Shown piece by piece: positions 17,691-27,274 of a stretch of DNA of 64,000 nt. The DNA lies in the NCBI RefSeq assembly GCF_003043945.1, contig NZ_PYXG01000002.1:248001-312000 (forward strand), written 5' to 3'. The position numbers were made by a program, and so were the translations under genes. Position 1 is the first letter of the stretch; every line of letters starts with the position of its first letter. The notes under the pieces were generated by a model. The model was not told the origin of the DNA, made no database searches, and saw nothing but the letters and a program-made list of their open reading frames with translations. Source of the stretch: Prevotella sp. oral taxon 376. Lineage in GTDB: Bacteria > Bacteroidota > Bacteroidia > Bacteroidales > Bacteroidaceae.

Positions 17691-20216
17691 ATGTGGAACA
17701 AAATTGAGAATATTTTCAATTGGTGCAGACACAGGGCCAAGGCTTTCTGTAAATGGTATAAGGCCCTTTATAAGGACACGCCATGGTGGAAAAAGACGAT
17801 TGTGGCGGCGACTTCCTTATTGGTTCTATTTATTCTTTACCTTGGAGCAGTCGATCTGAACCTGTTCTGGCTATTTGGTAAATCACCCGGTTATTTTTCC
17901 GGAATCAGAGATCCACAAACTTCCCAGGCATCAGTGATATATAGTGCGGATGGCAAACAGATCGGAAAATACTTCAACGAGAATCGCACCCCCATAACTT
18001 ACGAAGAGGTCAATCCTGCATTCTTCAAGGCACTCATTGACACAGAAGATGAACGATTCTACAGTCATTGGGGAATAGACCCTATCGGACTTTTTGCCGC
18101 CGCAAAAGACGCCCTGCTCCATCATGGTGGCCGCGGTGCCTCGACCATTACACAGCAATTAGCCAAAAACATGTTCCGCGTCCGCACGCAATATTCTACA
18201 GGCCTCTTAGGAAAGATTCCTGGTCTCAAAATCCTTATCATGAAAAGTAAGGAGTGGATTATAGCCACCAAACTTGAAACCGTATTTTCCAAGAAGGAGA
18301 TTATTACGATGTATGTCAACACGGTTGATTTCGGTTCTAACGCATATGGCATTAAGACTGCCGCAAAGACATACTTCAACTGCTCTCCTAAAGACTTAAC
18401 TACTGATCAGGCAGCCATACTGGTCGGAATGCTGAAGGCTACTACCTACTATAATCCCAAGACCCATCCGGAAAACAGTATCAGACGCCGCAATGTGGTA
18501 TTGAATAATATGCTCATTCATGGAGATCTGGATCAGAGTGAATACTCTCGACTAAGTCAACTACCTATCAAACTTGACTATACGGTTGAAAACAACTATG
18601 ATGGACAGGCATTGTATTTCCGTGAGGCCGTGGCAGACTACCTGAAAGACTGGTGCGAGGAAAACGGCTACGATCTATATAGTAGCGGACTGAAGATATA
18701 CACCACCATCGATACGCGCATGCAGAAGTATGCGGAGGAAGCCGCTCGTAAACAGATGAAGCAAGTCCAACAGAATTTCAATAATCATTGGGGCATTTAT
18801 CGCAGACAGGATTCCAACTGGCTAAGACAGGAGCCATGGCAGGACGAGAACCATCAGGCGATTCCTAATTTTATACAAGATATTGCCCAAAAACAACCTT
18901 TCTATAAGGCTTTATTGGCAAAATATCGCAACAATCCGGACTCCGTGGCCTATTACTATAAGGAATGGATACACCCGGTGAAGGTCTTTGATTATGAAAA
19001 GGGGGAAATCACAAAGATGATGACATCCGAGGATTCTATCAAATACATGACAACTTTCATGCACTGTGCGATGGTTGCGATGGAATCACAGACTGGACAT
19101 GTGAAAGCATGGGTGGGCGACATCGACTTCAAGCATTGGAAGTATGACAAAGCCACAGCCATGCGCCAGCCTGGCTCCACATTCAAGCTCTTTGTCTACA
19201 CCGAAGCCATGAATCAGGGATTGACCCCTTGTGATAAGCGTAGAGACGAATACATTTCCATGGATGTATACGACAAGAAGAAACATGAAATGACCAAATG
19301 GACTCCTGGCAATGCTAATGGATATTTCACAGGAGACTCCATGGTTTTGAAATCAGCATTTGCGCGGAGTGTCAATTCCGTAGCCGTGAGGCTTGGCCAG
19401 GAAATGGGTATCAAGCGAATTATCGAGACGGCACACAAAATGGGCATCAAGAGCCCTCTTGAAGATGCTCCGTCTCTGGCATTAGGCTCCAGTGATGTGA
19501 ATCTTCTTGAGATGGTGAACGCCTATTGCACTGCTGCTGACGACGGAAAGCATCACGATCCCGTTCTGGTAACTCGCATATTGGATAAAGATGGCAACGA
19601 AGTCTTTGTCGGGCCAAGTACGACGGAACAGGCCATCCCATATAAAAGCGCCTTTCTCGTGCAGCAGCTATTACAGGGGGGCTTGCGTGAACCCGGAGGA
19701 ACATCACAAAGTTTATGGGGATATATAGGAAATGTAAGAGACACGGAATTCGGTGGAAAGACCGGAACCTCTAATAACCATTCCGATGCCTGGTTCATGG
19801 GTGTAAGTCCCAAACTTGTAGTCGGCGCGTGGGTCGGTGGTGAATATCGCTCCATCCACTTCCGCACAGGGGCATTGGGCCAAGGCTCAAGGACGGCGCT
19901 CCCCATTTGTGGATACTTCTTGCAATCGGTATTCAGCGATCCGGCATTTGAAAAGTATCATGGAAAATTCACTCGGCCAACCGACGAAGGAATTACGCGA
20001 GACATGTATGAGTGTGCAAGCTATTATCCCCCAGTAAAGAAAGATACGACACAGAAAGACAGTCTTGAAGTTGTTACGGAGGAGATTATCCTCGACAAGA
20101 ATGGCAACCCCATAGAAAGGCATGCGACAACAGAGGGCGAAAAGAAATCGGAGCAACCCACAGAGTCTAAGCATCGTCAACCGACAGAACAAGTTGTCAA
20201 GTTTGATGAACTTTAA
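17691..20216 (+). CDS. mrcA: Class A penicillin-binding protein (PBP1A-like)
   Basis: Bifunctional peptidoglycan synthase that polymerises glycan strands and cross-links peptides in the periplasm. Seen: one N-terminal membrane segment (about 36-62); glycosyltransferase family 51 domain with catalytic E119 in EDERFYSH and the RGASTITQQLAKN motif; transpeptidase domain with active serine in STFK (496-499), an SVN triad, and KTG at 690-692. The C-terminal tail after about 790 is low-complexity, rich in E, K and T. 841 residues. A helicase gene follows after 16 bp. Confidence 0.95.
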   Translation: MWNKIENIFNWCRHRAKAFCKWYKALYKDTPWWKKTIVAATSLLVLFILYLGAVDLNLFWLFGKSPGYFSGIRDPQTSQASVIYSADGKQIGKYFNENRTPITYEEVNPAFFKALIDTEDERFYSHWGIDPIGLFAAAKDALLHHGGRGASTITQQLAKNMFRVRTQYSTGLLGKIPGLKILIMKSKEWIIATKLETVFSKKEIITMYVNTVDFGSNAYGIKTAAKTYFNCSPKDLTTDQAAILVGMLKATTYYNPKTHPENSIRRRNVVLNNMLIHGDLDQSEYSRLSQLPIKLDYTVENNYDGQALYFREAVADYLKDWCEENGYDLYSSGLKIYTTIDTRMQKYAEEAARKQMKQVQQNFNNHWGIYRRQDSNWLRQEPWQDENHQAIPNFIQDIAQKQPFYKALLAKYRNNPDSVAYYYKEWIHPVKVFDYEKGEITKMMTSEDSIKYMTTFMHCAMVAMESQTGHVKAWVGDIDFKHWKYDKATAMRQPGSTFKLFVYTEAMNQGLTPCDKRRDEYISMDVYDKKKHEMTKWTPGNANGYFTGDSMVLKSAFARSVNSVAVRLGQEMGIKRIIETAHKMGIKSPLEDAPSLALGSSDVNLLEMVNAYCTAADDGKHHDPVLVTRILDKDGNEVFVGPSTTEQAIPYKSAFLVQQLLQGGLREPGGTSQSLWGYIGNVRDTEFGGKTGTSNNHSDAWFMGVSPKLVVGAWVGGEYRSIHFRTGALGQGSRTALPICGYFLQSVFSDPAFEKYHGKFTRPTDEGITRDMYECASYYPPVKKDTTQKDSLEVVTEEIILDKNGNPIERHATTEGEKKSEQPTESKHRQPTEQVVKFDEL

Positions 20217-20232
20217 AAAGCAGACACTATAA

Positions 20233-21981
20233 GTGAACCATATCAGTGTAGAAAACATTGATTTAAACAACCCGGAGTTGCAGAACGCACTCCAAATATT
20301 GGAATTTACCCGTCGCTCACTTTTCCTCACAGGAAAGGCAGGGACGGGTAAATCAACTTTCCTACGCCATATCGCGGCTACAACCAAAAAGAAACATGTG
20401 ATTCTGGCACCAACCGGAATAGCCGCAATCAACGCTGGCGGAGCCACGCTACACAGCTTCTTCAAGTTGCCCTTCCATCCCCTACTTCCTAACGATAGCC
20501 GCTATAGTGCCCGAAATATAAGGGAAACCCTAAAGTATAATGCGGAAAAGCGCAAATTGTTGCGAGAGGTCGAGCTCATCATCATTGATGAAATCAGCAT
20601 GGTTCGTGCTGATATCATCGACTTCATTGATAAAGTCTTGCGGATTTACAGCCGCAACATGCGAGAGCCTTTTGGCGGCAAGCAGCTCTTATTGGTAGGA
20701 GACATCTACCAGCTCGAGCCTGTGCTGAAGGAAGAAGACCGCCAGCTTTTGCAACCATTCTATCCATCATCGTTCTTTTTCGACGCCAGGGTTTTCCGGC
20801 AAATGCAGCTTGTGAGCATCGAACTGACTAAGGTATATCGCCAGTCAGACCCTGTTTTTATAAATATTCTCGACCATATACGGACTTCCAAGGTGGGAAC
20901 TACAGATTTAGTCATGCTAAACCAACATGTGGGAGCGGCACTGGAGAATAATGATTCCAAACTGGCAATTACCCTTTCTACCCGCAGGGACACAGTAGAC
21001 TATATTAACGAGAAGAGATTAGAGGAATTGCCCGGTGAGCCCACCATATTCCATGGTGTCATTGAGGGGGAATTCCCCGAGAGCAGCCTGCCCACCCCTC
21101 AGGAACTGGTATTGAAAACAGGTGCCCAAATACTCTTCATCCGCAATGACAAGGAGAAACGGTGGGCAAACGGCACGCTGGGCACCATCATCGGTTTCGG
21201 GGACGAAGCCGATGGGATTATCTATGTCCGTACGGAGGAAGGAGCCGACTGCGATGTGGAACGGGAGCTCTGGGAGAATGTGAAATATACATTCAATGAA
21301 AAAGAACAGAAAATAGAAGAACAGGCAATCGGCACCTATACACAGTTTCCCTTGCGGTTGGCATGGGCGATAACCGTGCACAAAAGCCAGGGACTAACCT
21401 TCAATAAAGTGAAGATAGACTTTACGGGCGGTGTCTTTGCCGGCGGACAGACCTATGTAGCGCTATCGCGCTGCACATCATTGGACGGTATAAGCCTCAA
21501 GGAGCCCATCCGCCGAGAGGATGTATTCGTAAAGGCGGCAGTACAGAATTTTGCCCGTAATTACAACAACAAAAACATGATATCCCTCGCATTACGGCAA
21601 AGCAAGGCCGATAAAGAATACTTTGATGCCATGACGGCTTTTAACCGGGGCGACATGCAGGAAGCGTTGGACAAATTCTTTCTGGCCATTCATAGCCGAT
21701 ATGACATAGAGAAGCCAGAAGTCAAGAGGCTGCTCCGAAGGAAGCTGGATGTCATCAACCGGCAGAAAGAAGAAATCAGGAAACTCAAGGCCGAAGCCCG
21801 GAAGAAAGAGGAATTCCTGAAACGCCTGGCCGTGGAATATGTCCAGATGGGCAGAGACTGCGAGAAGGAAGACTTCCTGGAGGCCGCTATCAAGAACTAT
21901 GAGAAGGCACTGGAATTGTATCCGGGCATTCCCGAAGCCAAACGGAGACTGAAGAAGCTTCGCAAGTCTGCCATCCCCTGA
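20233..21981 (+). CDS. PIF1/RecD-like superfamily 1 helicase with C-terminal repeats
   Basis: Predicted ATP-dependent DNA helicase. Seen: Walker A GKAGTGKS at 34-41, TGIAAINAGG (motif Ia), Walker B IIIDEISM at 116-123, GDIYQLEP (motif III), and the late TVHKSQGLTF and VALSRC motifs typical of PIF1/RecD proteins. The last 130 residues are a charged coiled coil followed by a TPR-like AIKNYEKALELYP unit. 582 residues. The start is GTG at 20233; no earlier ATG fits. Lies 16 bp after mrcA. Role in repair or fork passage is inferred from the family. Confidence 0.88.
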   Translation: MNHISVENIDLNNPELQNALQILEFTRRSLFLTGKAGTGKSTFLRHIAATTKKKHVILAPTGIAAINAGGATLHSFFKLPFHPLLPNDSRYSARNIRETLKYNAEKRKLLREVELIIIDEISMVRADIIDFIDKVLRIYSRNMREPFGGKQLLLVGDIYQLEPVLKEEDRQLLQPFYPSSFFFDARVFRQMQLVSIELTKVYRQSDPVFINILDHIRTSKVGTTDLVMLNQHVGAALENNDSKLAITLSTRRDTVDYINEKRLEELPGEPTIFHGVIEGEFPESSLPTPQELVLKTGAQILFIRNDKEKRWANGTLGTIIGFGDEADGIIYVRTEEGADCDVERELWENVKYTFNEKEQKIEEQAIGTYTQFPLRLAWAITVHKSQGLTFNKVKIDFTGGVFAGGQTYVALSRCTSLDGISLKEPIRREDVFVKAAVQNFARNYNNKNMISLALRQSKADKEYFDAMTAFNRGDMQEALDKFFLAIHSRYDIEKPEVKRLLRRKLDVINRQKEEIRKLKAEARKKEEFLKRLAVEYVQMGRDCEKEDFLEAAIKNYEKALELYPGIPEAKRRLKKLRKSAIP

Positions 21982-22007
21982 ATTCGCGTTTGAGGTATAT
22001 GGTCGGG

Positions 22008-22092
22008 TTGCAAGCCGCAAGTAATGGCATTACACGCCGCTTGTAACACTGTTACACACGGCTTGTAACACGATTACAAACGGTCTGTAACA
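22008..22092. repeat. 22-bp-period palindromic tandem array
   Basis: Three clear units and one degenerate unit repeat every 22 bp. Each has half-site TTACA (22030, 22052, 22074) and its complement TGTAA (22042, 22064, 22086), so arms alternate at 12 and 10 bp. 22042-22056 is a perfect 15-bp palindrome. It lies between the convergent helicase and cupin genes, 27 bp after the helicase stop. Function unknown; it could end transcription or bind a protein on one DNA face. Confidence 0.8.
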
Positions 22093-22118
22093 ATATTGGG
22101 GGCCGCTCCTCGGAATGC

Positions 22119-22451
22119 TCAATGATGCTCTGGCACTATGGCAAAGTAAACCGCGTCGTGGTCGGTCAGGTTCTCCATATAGTGAGAGTGCCCTTGGGAG
22201 CAATAGTGCACCTGTCCAGCACGAGCCACCTCTACCTTTCCGTCGTAATGAAAACTCAGCTCTCCACTAACGACAAAGACAACCTCACAGTTCTCATCAT
22301 GGCTATGTATGCCCGTTGAGGCTCCTGGGTGCAAAGTGGAATACATAATCTTTACCTTGTCATCGATATAATTACGAGTATCAAGAAGACCCTTGCCTCC
22401 CTTGAAGCCGACCTGACGCACTTCCGGTATCTTATCAAAATCGATAATCAT
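22119..22451 (-). CDS. Cupin-domain protein
   Basis: Small single-domain cupin of 110 residues. Seen: first cupin motif GIHSHDENCEVVFVVSGE with metal-ligand histidines and glutamate, and second motif GQVHYCSQGHSHYMEN, so a metal-binding site looks intact. Small cupins of this type include sugar isomerases and sensor-like proteins; the substrate cannot be assigned. Monocistronic: preceded on its strand by a TATCCTTG -7-like site at 22482-22489 and facing the helicase gene. Confidence 0.85.
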   Translation of the reverse strand: MIIDFDKIPEVRQVGFKGGKGLLDTRNYIDDKVKIMYSTLHPGASTGIHSHDENCEVVFVVSGELSFHYDGKVEVARAGQVHYCSQGHSHYMENLTDHDAVYFAIVPEHH

Positions 22452-22589
22452 AATGTCTTTGACTTAAATGGTTTGTCAATGCAAGGATAGCCAAAAGCGG
22501 ATAACTTTGAAATGAACCCTAAATGAGTTGAACAAAAAACTCTTGGGATGCAGTTCAAGTTACCCGCTTTTCTTCTACTATCCTGTTAA

Positions 22590-25500
22590 TTAGAATGTAT
22601 ATTTCAAACCGATCTGGCCACGCCAGCGGCTGTAATAATCACTATAGTCTCTTGAAGCATAACTGCCCGTGAACTGGTATACGCCCTTGCCCTGATAGTT
22701 TACAGGACTGGAATATAGTCCGAATCCGTCGCCCATCGTGTGGCCCCAATCCTTATTGAGCAGATTCGCAAGGTTTATAATGTCGAAGCTCAACTCGATG
22801 GAATTGGTCTGCCCCGCAACCTTGAAGCTGTATTTCTGGGCAAGATGCACATCGAAATGGTGCTCGAAAGGAAGGTTGTCGGCATAGCGCTTATAGTATT
22901 CGCCACGATGATCTTTCATATACGAATCATTGCCCATCCAGTATTTCATCAGCTGGCGTTGCTGGTCTTCAGAGAGTGAGCCACCCTTATAGGTATCTCC
23001 GAACACCCTGTTGGTCAAGGCGTTGGGCGTAGTGTTGGGTGCAGAAGGCTCAAACCGCATCTTGTCAATTTGCTCATCCGTGGGAATGAAAAGAAGATCA
23101 TTGCCATTGGCGCCGTCTTCATTGACATCCCCATAATAGTAATAGGTATAAGGTGAGCCACTGCGAGCCTGATAAATCAAGCCTACGGTGGTCAACCATG
23201 CCTTATTCTTGCCATAGGCAGCATGATAGAATGCCGAAGCCTGAATGCGGTGAGGAACATTATAGGCAGAGTTCCCCAACTCCGGATCATTTGAATTACG
23301 GTATGTATAATTGTAGCGCCAGTTGCTCTCCGCCACCGACGATCCGCCATTATTCACGCTCTTCGACTTGGTAAAAGTGTAGCTTGCCATCAAATCGAGG
23401 CCGAAGTAGAATTTCTTCTCTGCCTTCAGAGAGAGATTGGCGGTATAGCCCTTGGATGTATTATAAAGTCCATAGACATTAGTATAGGGCTGACCTGTTG
23501 TTATGCGGGTAAACAGAGGACGATTATCCCAGGCTATGTCGGTATAAACTTGGTTCATGGTCTTGCCTGTCTGCTCATAGGCAAGGTTCTTGTAGACAAT
23601 GTCATTCAGGGTTTTTGAGTAAATAGCCTCCAAGGTCCAGTCGATGCCAAGCAACTGGAAATCAAATCCGAGATTCAGGCGAAGATTCTGCGCAAACTTA
23701 AATTTGCGGTCATAGACATTTACTTTCTGCCTGCCATCGACATTCAGTTTCTTCGCGTTCGCTTCTTGTCCGTTTGGATTCAGAATCAATTCTAAGCCTT
23801 TGGTGCCGTAGGTGTCATAAGTGGAAAGCTGAATACCTGTCATAGAGAAGTTGTTACTAATCCAGACGAAAGGAATACGACCCGTGAAAACACCTATGCC
23901 ACCACGAAGAATGAACTTGTGATCATTATTGATATCCCAACGGAAACCTACACGCGGAGAGAACAATGGGGAACTGGAAAGCCTCTGGTTAGTCTTGACA
24001 TTCCATCCCTGCGACTCTGCATAGGTATTAAAACCGGCGTTTTCTGCAGGTGTATCAAAGAAAACAGGAACATCGACACGCAGTCCATAAGTGAGCTGGA
24101 AATTATTCGTGGCATCCCACTTGTCCTGGGCATAAAAGCTGAACTGAGCTGCGCCGAAGCTGGCTCGCCAACGGGGATCTCCTGTTACATCCGTATTCGC
24201 GTGACCATAACGATATTGATTCATGTAAGCCACCTTTGGATCTATAGTACCAGCCTTCCATGCATCATAATATGACTTGAACATATCATAAGTCTTGAAA
24301 TTATAGGAACCAAACAAATCTTGAATGAAAAGATTTGAGAATTTATATATCTCATTATGCGTTCCGAATGTAAATGTATGACTGCCCTTATACCATGTCA
24401 GGTTGTCTTCTATGGTATAGATGTCCTGATTCAGTCTGTTTGCCATGGAGGAACGCTCCACACCAAGATTCACACTACCGCCCCCGACACCATTGACCGA
24501 TATCATTGGAAATTCGGACGATATGGCACGCTGGTCACGAACACGGACATAAGAAGCGCGGGCCTCATTGCTCAAAACAGGAGATAAGCGGCTCTGCAAC
24601 TCCGCAATAAAGGAATTAGTCTTGCTCTTAAATGGATAGCTGTAGGTATTTGCGTTAATTGAGGACCTATTTCCTGTATTGTTCAACTGAGATGCACTTA
24701 CTAAGCTCCATCTTAAGCTGAATTTATTGAACTCATTGATATTCCAGTCTAATTTGGCACCTGCCTTATCACTCTTCGTGTAAACATCAGGATTGGTCAA
24801 CTCCCCATTATATTCTACCCCTTGAGCAGCAGCCATCTCTTTCACCCAAGCGAGAATATCCGCGGCCTGCTTAGAGTCAAACTTGGCTTCTTTAGAACCG
24901 AGCCCATAAAGATTTGGATAGGTCTTGTTAGATTTCTCATAGTTCACAAAGAAGAACAACTTATCTTTCACAATGGGGCCACCTAATGTAATGCCTGCAT
25001 TGTATTCTTGCTGCTTATTGTATTTTGCGGCATATCCGCTGCCATCGGCCAAGGGAAACTTGTGCCCGATCAAATTCTGGTTATTTCCAAAACCATACAG
25101 ACTTCCATGAAACTTATTAGTTCCGCTCTTGGTAATTGCATTGATCGCACCACCCGTAAAACCACTTTGACGAATATCAAAAGGAGCTACATTTACCTGA
25201 ATCTGCTCAATTGTCTCCATGGATACCGGCTGTGTTCCCGCCTGGCCGCCATTGCTGCCATTGCTTGTAAGACCAAAGACATCATTGTTGGCGGCACCAT
25301 CAATCATGAAGGAGTTATAGCGGTTATTAGTACCAGCAAACGACATTGCTCCGGTGCTTGTCGTTGTCAGCTGTGGATTCAGACGAGCTACATCGGCAAT
25401 GCCATGTGAAATGCTCGGCATATCATTAATTTGCTGAGCATTCATACTTGTTGCTGCACCTGTTTTAGTTGCATTCATTCCCGCTTTTCCCGCAACAACA

Positions 25501-25850
25501 ACCTCCTGTAATTGCTGTGCATTCTCCTCAAGAGAGCAAGAAAGAGTTTGAGTTTCACCCAACAAGAGACTTACATCGTTAAAAGTCTTTGCTTGATGAC
25601 CAATATAGGTGATCTCAACTTTATAAGGTCCCCCCGGACGCATACCTTGAATGGTATAGCGACCGTCTACATTGGTAACTGCACGGTACATAGTGCCGGA
25701 AGGTAGGTGCGTAGCCGTAACTGTAGCACCAACGACTTCCTCGCCAGAAGAAGTAACCTTTCCACTAATACCAGAAGTTGTAATTTGGGCTGAAACAGAA
25801 ATTGTAAACAACAATAACAGAACAGCCAAAAAGTGCAATCGTCTTTGCAT
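22590..25850 (-). CDS. TonB-dependent receptor, Oar-like
   Basis: Outer-membrane beta-barrel transporter energised by TonB. Seen: signal peptide ending SAQ near residue 22; carboxypeptidase-regulatory-like (CarboxypepD_reg) domain about 25-110; plug domain about 115-250 with the IDGAANND and GGAINAITKSGTN motifs; large beta-barrel to the C-terminal aromatic ending KYTF. 1086 residues. No SusD-like partner or enzymes adjoin it, so it resembles Oar-type receptors (peptide or protein ligands suggested in relatives) rather than a polysaccharide-utilisation system. The ligand is unknown. Confidence 0.92.
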   Translation of the reverse strand: MQRRLHFLAVLLLLFTISVSAQITTSGISGKVTSSGEEVVGATVTATHLPSGTMYRAVTNVDGRYTIQGMRPGGPYKVEITYIGHQAKTFNDVSLLLGETQTLSCSLEENAQQLQEVVVAGKAGMNATKTGAATSMNAQQINDMPSISHGIADVARLNPQLTTTSTGAMSFAGTNNRYNSFMIDGAANNDVFGLTSNGSNGGQAGTQPVSMETIEQIQVNVAPFDIRQSGFTGGAINAITKSGTNKFHGSLYGFGNNQNLIGHKFPLADGSGYAAKYNKQQEYNAGITLGGPIVKDKLFFFVNYEKSNKTYPNLYGLGSKEAKFDSKQAADILAWVKEMAAAQGVEYNGELTNPDVYTKSDKAGAKLDWNINEFNKFSLRWSLVSASQLNNTGNRSSINANTYSYPFKSKTNSFIAELQSRLSPVLSNEARASYVRVRDQRAISSEFPMISVNGVGGGSVNLGVERSSMANRLNQDIYTIEDNLTWYKGSHTFTFGTHNEIYKFSNLFIQDLFGSYNFKTYDMFKSYYDAWKAGTIDPKVAYMNQYRYGHANTDVTGDPRWRASFGAAQFSFYAQDKWDATNNFQLTYGLRVDVPVFFDTPAENAGFNTYAESQGWNVKTNQRLSSSPLFSPRVGFRWDINNDHKFILRGGIGVFTGRIPFVWISNNFSMTGIQLSTYDTYGTKGLELILNPNGQEANAKKLNVDGRQKVNVYDRKFKFAQNLRLNLGFDFQLLGIDWTLEAIYSKTLNDIVYKNLAYEQTGKTMNQVYTDIAWDNRPLFTRITTGQPYTNVYGLYNTSKGYTANLSLKAEKKFYFGLDLMASYTFTKSKSVNNGGSSVAESNWRYNYTYRNSNDPELGNSAYNVPHRIQASAFYHAAYGKNKAWLTTVGLIYQARSGSPYTYYYYGDVNEDGANGNDLLFIPTDEQIDKMRFEPSAPNTTPNALTNRVFGDTYKGGSLSEDQQRQLMKYWMGNDSYMKDHRGEYYKRYADNLPFEHHFDVHLAQKYSFKVAGQTNSIELSFDIINLANLLNKDWGHTMGDGFGLYSSPVNYQGKGVYQFTGSYASRDYSDYYSRWRGQIGLKYTF

Positions 25851-25911
25851 AGCTTTTATTAAATTTTGATTAATATTACGGGACGAGACCCCTGATTATC
25901 TTTATATGCTA

Positions 25912-25919
25912 CAAAATTA
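25912..25919 (-). promoter_or_regulatory. -7 element of the TonB receptor gene
   Basis: TAATTTTG on the minus strand, implying a leader of about 55 nt. No -33 element at the expected spacing. Confidence 0.45.
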
Positions 25920-25996
25920 CTTAAAATTTCTCATATATTTGATAGAAGAGTGTTAAAATATAAAAGATTTCCTGATCCGTTTTAAATCGTTTTGAG

Positions 25997-26719
25997 TTAA
26001 ATCCTTTTAGCGAGCTGGGCCATGGTTACAGCCATAAGACCAGCTGTTTCTGTTCTCAGCCTATTGTTTCCCAATGTTATGGATTCATAACCTTTATCCA
26101 TTGCTAGTTTCACTTCCTCTAAAGAGAAATCTCCTTCCGGACCAATGAGAATCGTAACATGTTCATTTTGGGGTTGTATCTGTACATCATTAAACAAATC
26201 AACTTTATCTATCTCGTCGTGGCAATGGGCTATGTATTTAGATCCCTCACATGGTCGATTGACGAATTCTTGAAATGAAATCATCTGATTAATCTTTGGT
26301 TTCCATGGTTTCCGACTTTGCTTGACAGCAGATATCATTATTTTTTCCAACCTAACAGTTCTCATGTATTTCCGCTCAGAAAACCGTGTCTGAAGAAATG
26401 TCAGCTCGTCAAAGCCTATTTCCGTTGCCTTTTCCAGCATCCATTCTATGCGATCCATCATCTTGGTCGGAGCAATAACCAAGTGAATGTGGCCTTTCCA
26501 TGTTTTTCTTTGGGGAAGGACTTCCTGTATTTCATACATGCATCTTTTGGTTGCTGCCAAAGTTACGGTGGCACGATAGAAAGTACCCTGCCCATCCATC
26601 AGATACATTTCATCCCCCGACTTAAGCCTCAACACTCGCAATGCGTGCATAGCTTCTTCAATGGGAAGCTCTGTTTGTGATGCGGCATCGGGAACATAAA
26701 AATATCTTGATTCTTTCAT
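25997..26719 (-). CDS. rsmE: 16S rRNA (uracil1498-N3)-methyltransferase
   Basis: SPOUT-class enzyme that methylates U1498 of 16S rRNA. Seen: N-terminal PUA-like domain (about 1-70), then the knotted SAM-binding domain with ILIGPEGDFS and LGNNRLRTETAG near the C-terminus, signatures of RsmE. 240 residues, normal. Its ATG overlaps the stop of the upstream DUF151 gene (ATGA), so the two are translationally coupled in one leftward operon. Confidence 0.95.
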   Translation of the reverse strand: MKESRYFYVPDAASQTELPIEEAMHALRVLRLKSGDEMYLMDGQGTFYRATVTLAATKRCMYEIQEVLPQRKTWKGHIHLVIAPTKMMDRIEWMLEKATEIGFDELTFLQTRFSERKYMRTVRLEKIMISAVKQSRKPWKPKINQMISFQEFVNRPCEGSKYIAHCHDEIDKVDLFNDVQIQPQNEHVTILIGPEGDFSLEEVKLAMDKGYESITLGNNRLRTETAGLMAVTMAQLAKRI

Positions 26720-27270
26720 TCTTGCAGATTCTTTTTTCTGTGATCTATTTCTTCTTTCAGCATTGAGGCCAACTCGTAGTTTTCTTCACTGATAGCCCGG
26801 TCTATGGCCTTCTCAAGCATGTCAAGACTTAATGCGTTTATCGGCAATTTTAATCCATGACTATCTTTATGAAACTCTGCACCCTGCTTCCGTATAAGCA
26901 CCTCATCAATATAGATGGGGATACCACTTATTATCGACAAAAGAACCGCATCTGCAATTTGTATAGGCACCATTTCCAGAGTCTTCATATTATAAATCCT
27001 TGAGAGATATTCTCCTTTCCGGATGTCTTCTATTCTGATTTCGAAATGCATATCCGTCTCGGACTTAAGAAGACGCACCAATACCTCCGGCAGTAATCGA
27101 TTGCAATTTGGTGTAGCAAAATCTCTAAGACTGAAATCATAAGTCGCATGCTTGTTACAAGGAATGGATACTTGCAATGTCTCATCTTCATTGACAAGCA
27201 CCAAGATTCCCAGATGATCAGAGCCTACAATCTCCGTTATACACTTATATTTCAGCCGCACTTGAGACAT
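26716..27270 (-). CDS. Bifunctional nuclease (DUF151) family protein with UVR motif
   Basis: Conserved protein with a DUF151 (bifunctional nuclease) domain at about 20-135 and a UvrB/UvrC-interaction-like helix pair at about 150-184 (AIDRAISEENYELASMLKEE). Plant and bacterial relatives are reported to have RNase/DNase activity; activity here is unproven. 184 residues from the ATG at 27270. The open frame extends upstream into the permease gene, but that part is not family-like. Starts 4 bp after the permease stop and overlaps rsmE by 4 bp. Confidence 0.9.
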   Translation of the reverse strand: MSQVRLKYKCITEIVGSDHLGILVLVNEDETLQVSIPCNKHATYDFSLRDFATPNCNRLLPEVLVRLLKSETDMHFEIRIEDIRKGEYLSRIYNMKTLEMVPIQIADAVLLSIISGIPIYIDEVLIRKQGAEFHKDSHGLKLPINALSLDMLEKAIDRAISEENYELASMLKEEIDHRKKNLQE

Positions 27271-27274
27271 ATAG

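Noticed and set aside
22590..25850. Polysaccharide utilisation locus around the TonB receptor
   Set aside because: No SusD-like gene, glycoside hydrolase or sensor lies on either side.
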